This document shows positions 51,410 through 60,170 of a stretch of DNA of 64,000 nt, piece after piece. Location: NCBI GenBank assembly GCA_002471825.1, contig DKQS01000009.1, positions 186,001-250,000 of the forward strand, in the 5' to 3' direction. The position numbers and the translations under genes were made by a program. The notes under the pieces were generated by a model. It was not told the DNA's origin, did no database searches, and saw only the letters and a program-made list of their open reading frames with translations. Positions within the stretch are counted from its first letter, which is position 1. Every line of letters starts with the position of its first letter. The DNA is from Flavobacteriaceae bacterium UBA7302. GTDB taxonomy: Bacteria > Bacteroidota > Bacteroidia > Flavobacteriales > Flavobacteriaceae.

Positions 51410-51417
51410 CAAATATA
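51410..51417 (-). promoter_or_regulatory. -7 promoter element (TATATTTG) of the alpha-glucan operon
   Basis: On the minus strand it matches TAnnTTTG exactly, 93 bp before the transporter start codon and just after the lacI-type gene. No good TTG is found at the matching -33 distance. Confidence 0.5.
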
Positions 51418-51456
51418 TGATTTTCAGCCAAAAAGTGTTAAAAAATTGAGATGTTT

Positions 51457-52479
51457 CTACGACGACGTTTTCGTGGACTCTCTAATGATGAGATCACTTG
51501 AGATCACATTTCGCTTTGGCTTGTAGTCTTCTGAGTCGTTTTCAATATGATTGATTAACATATCTACCGCCTGTTTACCCATTAAAAATCCGTGTTGTGC
51601 AACCGAGGTTATGGAAGGCGATGAATATTCAGAAATTAACCCATCTGTAAATCCAATTACAGAAATATCATAAGGAACTTCAAGCCCCTTCGCTTTGGCG
51701 TACTTGATACATTTTGCCGCATAGATTTCATTTACGGCTAAAATGGCATCAATGTCTTTGTTAAAAATCGGTGCAATTTGGTCGTTGAAGTTTTCCTCTT
51801 CGTCAATTTCGACAATAATTGAAGTATCTGATTTGATGTAGTGTTCAATTAGTGCTTTTTCATAACCTTGTCGTCGTAAGGCACTCACACTCACGTGATT
51901 CGGAGTGGTCACCAAGGCAATCCGTTTACATCCCGTACGTAACAGATAATCAGTTGCTTTATACCCTCCTCCAACATCATCAACCACTACCTTATCGCAA
52001 AGAATATCACTCACAACTCGATCAATCATCACCAGTGGGATTTCCTCGGAAACTAAGTCTTTGAATTGTGAAAAATCCTTGTTCTCCATAGTTTCATTGG
52101 CAATTGACACGATGAGACCGTCCACACTTCCATTGGATAATACGCGAAGGTTCTCGTATTCTTTTTTGAAAGACTCATTCGAGAAACAAACCATAATATG
52201 GTAACCACGTTCATTGGCAACCTCTTCTATTCCCTTGATAATGGTCGAAAAAAAGTGATGAACGATTTTCGGAAGGATTACTCCGATTAATTTGGTTTTT
52301 TGATTTCGTAATTGCAAAGCCAGGTTATTTGGCTTGTAATTGTAAAGGTTGGCGTAAGCCTGAATTTTCTGCTTGGTGTCTGCACTTATTTCATGACTGT
52401 CTTTCAGTGCTTTAGACACGGTGGAAGTTGAAACTCCTAATTCTTTCGCAATTGTCTTAATGGTAATTTTTTGCCTCAT
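51457..52479 (-). CDS. LacI-family transcriptional regulator
   Basis: 340 residues. N-terminal HTH 'TIKTIAKELGVSTSTVSKALKDSHEI' (about 6-31) with hinge 'YNYKPNNLALQLRNQ', followed by a periplasmic-binding-protein-like sugar domain ('LIGVILPKIVHHFFSTIIKGIEEVANERGY', 'GSVDGLIVSIA', 'VISVIGFTDG'-like end region). It is transcribed away from susC and sits between the two alpha-glucan operons, so it very likely controls both in response to maltose or a maltodextrin. The candidate operator is at 52552-52565. Confidence 0.93.
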   Translation of the reverse strand: MRQKITIKTIAKELGVSTSTVSKALKDSHEISADTKQKIQAYANLYNYKPNNLALQLRNQKTKLIGVILPKIVHHFFSTIIKGIEEVANERGYHIMVCFSNESFKKEYENLRVLSNGSVDGLIVSIANETMENKDFSQFKDLVSEEIPLVMIDRVVSDILCDKVVVDDVGGGYKATDYLLRTGCKRIALVTTPNHVSVSALRRQGYEKALIEHYIKSDTSIIVEIDEEENFNDQIAPIFNKDIDAILAVNEIYAAKCIKYAKAKGLEVPYDISVIGFTDGLISEYSSPSITSVAQHGFLMGKQAVDMLINHIENDSEDYKPKRNVISSDLIIRESTKTSS

Positions 52480-52551
52480 TCTTTACATTATTCAAAATTT
52501 CAACTGTCAAATTTTACGAAACTTACGATTTTTTCATTTAAGTTGTCAACA

Positions 52552-52565
52552 CGAAACCGATTTCG
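52552..52565. promoter_or_regulatory. Candidate LacI-type operator
   Basis: CGAAACCGATTTCG: 12 of 14 positions are symmetric around a central CG, the usual form of LacI/GalR-family operators. It lies in the divergent lacI/susC region, 14 bp upstream of the -33 element of the susC promoter. Confidence 0.6.
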
Positions 52566-52578
52566 TAGTGTTAAAAGT

Positions 52579-52610
52579 ATTGATTTTTTTAACAGTTACA
52601 CCTATATTTA
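52579..52610 (+). promoter_or_regulatory. Promoter of the susCDEF-amylase operon
   Basis: ATTG at 52579-52582, a 20-bp spacer, then TATATTTA at 52603-52610 (one mismatch to TAnnTTTG). The spacing fits the Bacteroidota consensus. It starts 67 bp before the susC ATG. Confidence 0.55.
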
Positions 52611-52676
52611 CGTAGTGAAGTGTAAAATTATTGTTAATATTTCGAATATTAATAGTTATTAATTAACAATGTATAA

Positions 52677-55607
52677 ATGAGAAATTTTAAATTACTTTTA
52701 ATTGGAATGCTTTTATGCTCCTCATTTACAATGTTTGCCCAGCAAACTGTAAAGGGTGTCGTAAAAGAAAAGGCATCAGGAATGCCTTTACCTGGGGTTA
52801 GTGTTGTTGTAAAAGGCACGACTACGGGAACCGAAACGGACTTCGATGGTAAATTCACCTTAAGTAATGTAAAAACTGGAACAGTATTAGTTTTTCAATA
52901 CTTAGGATTTGCTGACAAAGAAGTTACTTTAGGAACAAACTTCAATTTAACCATTGAACTTGAAGAATCTTCAGAACAATTAGACGAAATCGTTGTCGTT
53001 GGTTATGGTACCACTACAGTGAAGGATGCTACCGGTTCTGTTGAAGCAATCACAGCCAAGGAGATGACCAAGGGTAACATTGTAACCCCAGAAAACTTAC
53101 TGAACGGTAGGGTTGCTGGTGTAAACATCGTTACGAGTGGTGCTCCAGGATCTGGGTCAGAAATTAGAATCAGGGGTGGTTCTTCTTTAAATGCATCCAA
53201 CGATCCATTAATTGTGGTAGATGGTTTACCATTGCGTTCTACAGCAGGAGGATCTAGAGGTCTTTTAGCGAGTATTAACCCAGCAGACATTGAGTCGTTT
53301 TCTGTATTGAAGGATGCATCTGCAACTTCTATCTACGGATCTAGGGGTGCGAATGGTGTAATCATCATTACTACCAAGAAAGGTAGAAGCGACTACTCTT
53401 TGGATTATGACTTCCAAATGATGTTTGGTGAAATTAAAGACAGAATTAGTGTTTTTGATGGCGATGCCTTTAGAAACATTATTGCTGCAAGAAGACCTGG
53501 TGATGTTGGTATGTTAGGTACCGCAAATACAAACTGGCAAGACGAAGTTTTGCAAAAGTCTGTATCTAGTCAACATAACGTTACTGTAAGAGGACAAATA
53601 TTCAATAGAATTCCAACGAGACTTTCTGTTGGTTTTGCTGATATTGAGGGTAACATCCTTACTTCTCAATACGATAGATCAAACGTTTCATTATCGATGA
53701 ACCCATCATTCTTTGACGATCACTTAACGATCGGTTTGAACTATAACAGAGCTTTTGAGAACAACCGCTTTGCCGACTCAGGTGCGATCAACACAGCTAT
53801 TGGATACGATCCAACTCAACCTGTGCGCGATCCTAACTCACCATTCGGAGGATTCTATCAGCACTACAATACAACCCCTCAAGGAATTGTTGTATTAAAT
53901 GGTAGAAGAAACCCTGTTGCAGGATTGTTACAAAACAACAATTCTTCAAATGTATTTAGACATTTTGGTAACTTGAATATCGATTACAAATTCCATTTCT
54001 TACCTGAATTAAAGTTCAGCGCTAATGTTGGTTTTGATAGTTCTAGAGCTGTTGGAACAAGTGTAAGCGATTTGGATAGTCCAGCGAGTTTTAACGACTT
54101 ATTTGTTGGAAACGATTCATCTTATATGAACCGTGTAGTAAACGAGAACTTCAATGCATATTTGAATTATGACAATACTTTTGGCAAGTTCAAAACAGAT
54201 TTCATGTTAGGTTATGACTACCAGTCTTTCAATGCCTACGGAAATAGTACAGGAAATAGAAGAAATCCGAATGACGTTGGTGCAACTCAATATTTTGAGA
54301 CTCCAGTGGTATTGGTTGGTTTCATCTCTCGTATGAACTTAACGTTTAACGAAAAGTACTTACTTACCTTAAACTACAGACGTGACGGAACTTCAAGATT
54401 TGGAGATGTAAACCGTTGGGGTAACTTTGGTGGTGCTGCATTGGCTTGGAGAGTTAGTGATGAGGACTTCTTGAAGGATAGCGAAGTAATCTCTGATTTG
54501 AAATTGAGAGCAAGTTATGGTGTTAACGGACAGCAAGAAATTGGTGGTGCAAGTGCATTATACTTAGATGTATACCGTTTTGGTAACCAAAACTCAAGAT
54601 TCTTATTCGGAGGAGTACCTACCTTATCAACCATTCCTTTACCAAGAAACACAGACATTCGATGGGAAACTACAAGAACTATCGAATTTGGTATCGACTA
54701 TGGATTATTTGATAACAGATTTACAGGTTCTTTGAACGTATATCGCAAAAACTCTACAGACCTGTTAAGTATTGCTCAGGTTCCAAGTGGATCTAACTTT
54801 ACGAACAGAATTCAGCAAAACATTGGTGAATTACAAGTACAGGGTGTTGAATTTTCTTTGAATGCTGATGTAATTTCTACTGAAGACTTTAAGTGGGATT
54901 TCAACTTCAACGCGACTTACCTAGATAGAGAAATTACTGACTTAGCTTTAGGTCAAGATATTGATGTAGGTGGAATCGCTGGTGGTACTGGTAACTTTAT
55001 CCAGCTGCACAGAGAAGGATTTGCACCAAACTCATTCTTCGTTCACAAGCAATTATACGATAGCAGCGGAGCTCCAATTGAAGGTGCCTACGCAGATTTA
55101 AACGGTGATGGTATTATCAATACTTCTGACCGATATATCAAAGGAAACGGATTCCCAGATTTCACATTTGGTTTCCAGTCCAACTTCAACTACAAGAACT
55201 TTGATTTAGCCTTTAACTTAAGAGCAAACATTGGAAACTACGTATACAACAACGTAAACTCAAGTTTGGCTCAATATGACCTATTACAAGATAACGCGGT
55301 ATTGGGTAACCTACCTACTTCTGTATTACAAACAAACTTCCAAAGTACTTCAGATGTAATCTTATCTGATTTATATTTAGAAAACGGTTCATTCTTAAGA
55401 ATGGATAACATTACTTTAGGATACACGATTAACAATCCAATCAAAAAGTACGGTACAAATAGCGTGCGTTTTTGGGCTGGTATGCAGAACGTATTCTTGT
55501 TGACAAATTACTCTGGTCTTGATCCAGAATTGACGAGTATTGGGATAGACAACACAAACTATCCTAGACCGAGAACCTTCTTAATAGGAGCGAATATTAA
55601 ATTTTAA
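52677..55607 (+). CDS. susC: SusC-family TonB-dependent transporter (alpha-glucan)
   Basis: 976 residues with signal peptide (…SSFTMFAQ). Carboxypeptidase-D-like domain (about 24-95, 'GVSVVVKGTTTGTETDFDG'), TonB-box region 'LDEIVVVGYGTT' (about 102-113), plug ('EIRIRGGSSLNASNDPLIVVDG', 'VLKDASATSIYGSRGANGVIII') and barrel ending 'FLIGANIKF'. It is the first gene of the plus-strand operon, with susD, susE, susF and amylase genes behind it in the order of the classic starch utilisation system. It imports malto-oligosaccharides. Confidence 0.96.
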   Translation: MRNFKLLLIGMLLCSSFTMFAQQTVKGVVKEKASGMPLPGVSVVVKGTTTGTETDFDGKFTLSNVKTGTVLVFQYLGFADKEVTLGTNFNLTIELEESSEQLDEIVVVGYGTTTVKDATGSVEAITAKEMTKGNIVTPENLLNGRVAGVNIVTSGAPGSGSEIRIRGGSSLNASNDPLIVVDGLPLRSTAGGSRGLLASINPADIESFSVLKDASATSIYGSRGANGVIIITTKKGRSDYSLDYDFQMMFGEIKDRISVFDGDAFRNIIAARRPGDVGMLGTANTNWQDEVLQKSVSSQHNVTVRGQIFNRIPTRLSVGFADIEGNILTSQYDRSNVSLSMNPSFFDDHLTIGLNYNRAFENNRFADSGAINTAIGYDPTQPVRDPNSPFGGFYQHYNTTPQGIVVLNGRRNPVAGLLQNNNSSNVFRHFGNLNIDYKFHFLPELKFSANVGFDSSRAVGTSVSDLDSPASFNDLFVGNDSSYMNRVVNENFNAYLNYDNTFGKFKTDFMLGYDYQSFNAYGNSTGNRRNPNDVGATQYFETPVVLVGFISRMNLTFNEKYLLTLNYRRDGTSRFGDVNRWGNFGGAALAWRVSDEDFLKDSEVISDLKLRASYGVNGQQEIGGASALYLDVYRFGNQNSRFLFGGVPTLSTIPLPRNTDIRWETTRTIEFGIDYGLFDNRFTGSLNVYRKNSTDLLSIAQVPSGSNFTNRIQQNIGELQVQGVEFSLNADVISTEDFKWDFNFNATYLDREITDLALGQDIDVGGIAGGTGNFIQLHREGFAPNSFFVHKQLYDSSGAPIEGAYADLNGDGIINTSDRYIKGNGFPDFTFGFQSNFNYKNFDLAFNLRANIGNYVYNNVNSSLAQYDLLQDNAVLGNLPTSVLQTNFQSTSDVILSDLYLENGSFLRMDNITLGYTINNPIKKYGTNSVRFWAGMQNVFLLTNYSGLDPELTSIGIDNTNYPRPRTFLIGANIKF

Positions 55608-55624
55608 TAAATAAAAGAGGAAAC

Positions 55625-57250
55625 ATGAAGAAAATTTTAAAACATAGTAAAATAACAACCACTTTGTTATTGACACTATTTATTGGTTTGGTCTCATGTA
55701 CTGGTGACTTAGACATTACACCACAAGATGACCAAAGTTTGTTGGGTGAGGAATTCTTTGCTAGCGAGTCTTCATATGAGAGATTGTTGGCTGGTGTTTA
55801 TGGAAATTTATCATTGACAGGTGTAGACGGTCCAGGTTCATCAAATATTGGTGGTTTGGATGCTGGTACGAGTCAATTTGGAAGGGTATTGTTATACCTT
55901 CAAACATTATCTGCAGACCAAATGATTTGGTCTTACGAAAATGACCCAGGAACAAGAGAATTACAACGTAACATTTGGAACGCTGCAAACCCAATTATTT
56001 TGGGTATGTTCGATAGAACTCATGCAACAGTAGCTTTCGCAAACAACTTTTTAAGAGAAACTACTGATGAGAAATTAACGGCTAGAAATGTATCTGCTGC
56101 CACTAGAACTGAAATCGTACGATACAGAGCTGAGGCAAGATTCTTGAGAGCTTTGTCTTACTACTATATGATGGATTTATTTGGCCAAGCCAACTTCATT
56201 ACTGAAGATGATCCATTAAATGCGATTCCACCTGCGTACGACAGACAGCAATTATTTACTTTCATTGAAAGCGAATTAACAGCTATTGAAAGTGATTTGG
56301 CTGATCCTAAGATGAATGTATATCCAAGAATAGACAAAGGAGCTGCTTGGATGGTATTAGCCAAAATGTACTTGAATGCCGAAGTTTACATTGGTCAGGA
56401 TAAGTATACTGAAGCTATTGACAACTGTAAGAAAATCATTGCTGGTGGTTATACCCTAGCTACTGATTACTTGCACAACTTTATGGCAGACAACAATACC
56501 AACTCTGCAAAAGATGAAATCTTAATGGGATTGGTATCTGATGGTACTTATGTACATAACTACGGACCTACTACCGTAATGATTAACGGGGAAGTTGGTA
56601 GTATTGAGCAAAACGGTGTATCTCTAGGCGTTGGTGCCGGAGGTTGGGGTGGTGCTTTACGAGTGCGTGAACAATTTGTTGAACTATGGGACAACGGAAT
56701 TTTCACAAACGACTCAAGAAACACCTTAATTAAAGGAACACCTGCGAGCCCAAGAGATCGTAAGATTTTTGACATTTCTGATAGAGATCAAGGATACATT
56801 ATCGCTAAGTACTCAAACAGAACTTCTACTGGAGGGGCTGGTATCGACTTAACATTCGTAGACACTGATTTCCCATTGTTCAGATTGGCTGATGTTTACT
56901 TGATGTATGTGGAAGCACACTTAAGAGGTGGTTCAGGAGCAAATCCTACGGACGCCGTAGCTTACATGAATGCATTGCGTACAAGAGCAAACAATCCTCA
57001 GAACAACTTAACAATAGGTGATTTAACACTAGACTGGATCTTAGATGAAAGATCTCGTGAATTACACTGGGAAGGTCACAGAAGACAAGATTTAATCCGT
57101 TTCGGCAAATTTACTGGAGGAGCATACAACTGGGCATGGAAAGGAAATGGTACCAATGGTATCTCTTTACCTGAACACATGAAATTGTATCCAATTCCGG
57201 CTGCTGCCTTAGCATCAAATCCTAATTTATCTCAGAATACTGGGTACTAA
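55625..57250 (+). CDS. susD: SusD-family starch-binding lipoprotein
   Basis: 541 residues, lipid cysteine 25 ('FIGLVSC'). SusD marks: 'FFASESSYERLLAGVYGNL', 'RYRAEARFLRALSYYYMMDLFGQANFI', and the C-terminal 'LDWILDERSRELHWEGHRRQDLIRFGKF ... LYPIPAAALASNPNLSQNTGY'. It is 17 bp after susC. It forms the glycan-binding lid of the importer. Confidence 0.95.
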   Translation: MKKILKHSKITTTLLLTLFIGLVSCTGDLDITPQDDQSLLGEEFFASESSYERLLAGVYGNLSLTGVDGPGSSNIGGLDAGTSQFGRVLLYLQTLSADQMIWSYENDPGTRELQRNIWNAANPIILGMFDRTHATVAFANNFLRETTDEKLTARNVSAATRTEIVRYRAEARFLRALSYYYMMDLFGQANFITEDDPLNAIPPAYDRQQLFTFIESELTAIESDLADPKMNVYPRIDKGAAWMVLAKMYLNAEVYIGQDKYTEAIDNCKKIIAGGYTLATDYLHNFMADNNTNSAKDEILMGLVSDGTYVHNYGPTTVMINGEVGSIEQNGVSLGVGAGGWGGALRVREQFVELWDNGIFTNDSRNTLIKGTPASPRDRKIFDISDRDQGYIIAKYSNRTSTGGAGIDLTFVDTDFPLFRLADVYLMYVEAHLRGGSGANPTDAVAYMNALRTRANNPQNNLTIGDLTLDWILDERSRELHWEGHRRQDLIRFGKFTGGAYNWAWKGNGTNGISLPEHMKLYPIPAAALASNPNLSQNTGY

Positions 57251-57265
57251 TAAAAATTTCAAAAA

Positions 57266-58369
57266 ATGATAAAAACAATTAAAAAATATTCAACATTTGC
57301 ATTTATTGGGCTGTTCTTATTAGCCTTTACATCTTGTGATGATAATTCTGAATTGTTTACCTTATCTGCTAGTCCAACAGCCGCTGATTTGGCTCCGCTC
57401 CCATTCACACAGCTCAGTTTAGATCCTGTGAATACAGCGAACCCAGCAATGACTTTAAATTGGAAAGCAGCAGATTACGGTCAGCAAGCGTCTATTCGAT
57501 ACGATATTGAATTCGCAAATGATGCAAACTTTACAAGCCCAGTAGTATCGGCTTCGATCACTGGACAGACTTCAATAACATTATCAGTAGCAGAAATCAA
57601 TGCTGCGGCTGGTAATGCCGGACTTAACCCATTTGAATGGGCTGACTTACATGTTAGAGTAGTTTCTTCTTTAGGAACTAAGAATTCCGTAAAAGTACCT
57701 TCTAATGGTGTATCAGTAAGCGTTTATCCTTACTTCAATTACACTTTTAATGATTATTATTTAGTGGGTGATGCTACTGCTCCTAACTGGAACAACAATG
57801 ATAACAACCCAGCATTATTTAGAGATCCTAATGATGAAAATGTTTTCTATTACACAGGACGTTTTGCTGGTGGAGGACACTTCAAAGTATTGCAAACAAA
57901 AGGATTATGGCAACCGCAATGGGGAACTGATGACGGTGTAACCGTTGGTGTTAACCCAGGAGGTGGATCAGACCCAGAGCGTTTCCCTTACGGAGGTGGA
58001 ACTGGAATTCCAGAAGGGTTCTACACATTTACCATCAACTTTGCTAGCAACACATTTACGTTTGTTCCGTTTAATGCAACAGGAATTACAAGTCCTGGTA
58101 CATTAACAATCGAAGGAACAAGCACAGCAAATGTTTCAATGACACCATTGGCATTTGACGGTCACATTTGGTATGCAAACGGTGTTCGTTTGACACCTGG
58201 TGATGTTGAGTTTGTTACTGATGGTGGAGCTAGATGGGGAAGCACAACTTCTTTCTCTGGTACTTCTACTGATGGTGGTGGAAAGATTCCTGTAATCGTT
58301 GAGGATGACTATGACATTTGGTTTAATGATCTTACAGGTCAGTATATCTTAATTCCATTAAACTTATAA
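57266..58369 (+). CDS. susE: SusE-like outer-membrane starch-binding lipoprotein
   Basis: 367 residues, lipid cysteine 24 ('FTSC'). N-terminal SusE-type Ig domain (about 38-150, 'PVNTANPAMTLNWKAADYG' and 'ITLSVAEINAAAGNAGL'), then two C-terminal binding domains (about 165-272 with 'YYLVGDATAPNWNNND', and about 273-367 with 'FDGHIWYANGVRLTPGDVEF'). The tryptophan-rich loops are the kind that bind the starch helix in SusE/SusF. It stands 15 bp after susD. Confidence 0.85.
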   Translation: MIKTIKKYSTFAFIGLFLLAFTSCDDNSELFTLSASPTAADLAPLPFTQLSLDPVNTANPAMTLNWKAADYGQQASIRYDIEFANDANFTSPVVSASITGQTSITLSVAEINAAAGNAGLNPFEWADLHVRVVSSLGTKNSVKVPSNGVSVSVYPYFNYTFNDYYLVGDATAPNWNNNDNNPALFRDPNDENVFYYTGRFAGGGHFKVLQTKGLWQPQWGTDDGVTVGVNPGGGSDPERFPYGGGTGIPEGFYTFTINFASNTFTFVPFNATGITSPGTLTIEGTSTANVSMTPLAFDGHIWYANGVRLTPGDVEFVTDGGARWGSTTSFSGTSTDGGGKIPVIVEDDYDIWFNDLTGQYILIPLNL

Positions 58370-58395
58370 GAATTACAATTAGAAAAAAGAATAAC

Positions 58396-60075
58396 ATGAA
58401 AGTATATTTAAAAAAATTAAGCTTCTTCCTTTTATCAATGGTTCTTGTATTTGGAGCCTGTGATGTTGAAGAAAGTTTAACCTTAACACAGCCAGATGCA
58501 GCTTTTAAGCTGAACACACCTGGTATCACAAATGTATTTCTGAATTTCTCTTTACCTGACAACCCTGCATTCACAATTAGCTGGGATGATCAGATTAATG
58601 GTTCAGGAACTTACGAAGTTGAAATGGCTAGAGACGATAGCTTTGCTACCGCTGTTGCCTTAGGATCTACAGACAAGAGTAACTTCACCATGACTGTTGC
58701 GCAATTTAATGCGGCAATCAATGATACTGGAGTGACTCAGTTTAGAGATATTGCGATCTACATGAGAGTTAAAAACGGAAGTAGTATTAGTAACACCATT
58801 TTGATGTTGGTAACTACATATCCAGTGAATGCTCCTACTGTAGGTGGTGTTGCCGATGGTGATGCATTTACCTTATTGATTGCAGACAACAACAATGTTG
58901 CAATGACAATCATGGCTAATGATCCAATCTTGAGTTCAGGCTTGGTAAACGTTGACTATACATTAGAAGCTGCGACTCCTGGTACTGACTTTGCTACACC
59001 AATTGAAATCACTACGGTAAGCAATCAAGCGGATATTCCAGTAAAAACTTCAGAAATAAATGCAGCTGCGATCCAAAGTGGTATTGCTGCTGATGCGACT
59101 GGTGATGTACAATTAAGAATTAACTCCTTGATTACAGATCCTAATACGGGTGTAACCTTGCGAAGAGTTAGTGATCCAATTACAATTACGGTAACTACTT
59201 ACAAAGCAGTTTTAGATTTATCTACAACTTGGGGCGTAGTAGGTTCTGCAGCGAATAACTGGGGGGCTACTCCTGACTTACCATTCTGGAAAACAGATGT
59301 TGACGGTGTGTTAGCAGCTTATGTGAACTTAATTGACGGAGAAATCAAATTCCGTGAGAACAATGATTGGGCGAACAACTATGGTAGCAACAGTTCTACT
59401 GGTGGAGCATTAGTTGCTGGTGGTGGAAACATTGCTGTAACGGCTGGTTCTTATAAAATCGTAATGGATTTGAACCAATTGACTTATACCATTGAGCCTT
59501 TTTCTTTAGGTATTGTAGGATCTGGTTATAACAACTGGGGTGCTACTCCTGACTTTATGTTAGAGTACGATCAGTATTCTGATGTATTTAGAGGAATGGT
59601 AACTTTATTAGATGGTGAAATCAAATTCCGTATGAACAACGATTGGGGAACCAACTGGGGTGACAACGGAGCTGATGGAACAATGGAGTTAAACGGAGCG
59701 AACATTCAGTCTACGGCAGGTATTTACTTGGTAAAAGTTGACTTGAATACCTTAGAATACGAACTTACCAAAATCGATCATGTATGGGGATTAGTTGGTT
59801 CTGCATATAACAACTGGGGAGCTTCTCCAGATGCGCAATTCAGAAGAGACTGGTCACAACCATTGGATGATGTTTGGATTTTAGAAAACGTTGACCTACT
59901 TGACGGTGAATGGAAAATTAGAGCCAACAACGATTGGGGTGTAAACTATGGAGACAATGGTGCTGATGGTACTTTAGAAAGAGATGGAGCTAACCTTCCT
60001 TCTACTGCAGGAAATTACACGATCACACTTAACTTCTCTAATAATCCACCAACAATTTCAGTTGTGCAAAACTAA
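58396..60075 (+). CDS. susF: SusF-like lipoprotein with three tandem starch-binding domains
   Basis: 559 residues, lipid cysteine 22 ('VFGAC'). SusE-type N-domain (about 35-145), a second Ig-like domain (about 146-270), then three tandem domains (279-367, 371-458, 464-557), each with 'G.VGSA.NNWGA.PD', 'DGE.K.R.NNDW' and, in two of them, 'GDNGADGT'. Three binding sites in a row match the SusF plan of Bacteroides. It is 26 bp after susE and followed by a strong terminator. Confidence 0.87.
   Translation: MKVYLKKLSFFLLSMVLVFGACDVEESLTLTQPDAAFKLNTPGITNVFLNFSLPDNPAFTISWDDQINGSGTYEVEMARDDSFATAVALGSTDKSNFTMTVAQFNAAINDTGVTQFRDIAIYMRVKNGSSISNTILMLVTTYPVNAPTVGGVADGDAFTLLIADNNNVAMTIMANDPILSSGLVNVDYTLEAATPGTDFATPIEITTVSNQADIPVKTSEINAAAIQSGIAADATGDVQLRINSLITDPNTGVTLRRVSDPITITVTTYKAVLDLSTTWGVVGSAANNWGATPDLPFWKTDVDGVLAAYVNLIDGEIKFRENNDWANNYGSNSSTGGALVAGGGNIAVTAGSYKIVMDLNQLTYTIEPFSLGIVGSGYNNWGATPDFMLEYDQYSDVFRGMVTLLDGEIKFRMNNDWGTNWGDNGADGTMELNGANIQSTAGIYLVKVDLNTLEYELTKIDHVWGLVGSAYNNWGASPDAQFRRDWSQPLDDVWILENVDLLDGEWKIRANNDWGVNYGDNGADGTLERDGANLPSTAGNYTITLNFSNNPPTISVVQN
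59230..60066 (+). repeat. Three tandem starch-binding repeats in susF
   Basis: Coding repeats at about 59230-59496, 59506-59769 and 59785-60066. Copies 2 and 3 are closest to each other. Confidence 0.85.
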
Positions 60076-60102
60076 TAGAGTTTTTATGTAACTTAAAACA
60101 AC

Positions 60103-60157
60103 AAACCGGTTTGAAACTATTGGAACATTTCTCCAATCTTCAAACCGGTTTTTTTAT
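60103..60157 (+). terminator. Strong terminator inside the susCDEF-amylase operon
   Basis: A perfect 13-bp outer stem (60103-60115 / 60139-60151, AAACCGGTTTGAA) extended by ATTGG/CCAAT with a small bulge, then a T run to 60157. It ends 13 bp before the ATG of the amylase gene at 60171. Confidence 0.88.
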
Positions 60158-60170
60158 TACCCAAAAAATT

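Noticed and set aside
59230..60066. Three regular repeats considered as a CRISPR-like array
   Set aside because: The repeats are long, in frame and diverged, and encode protein domains; there are no short identical repeats with unique spacers and no cas genes.
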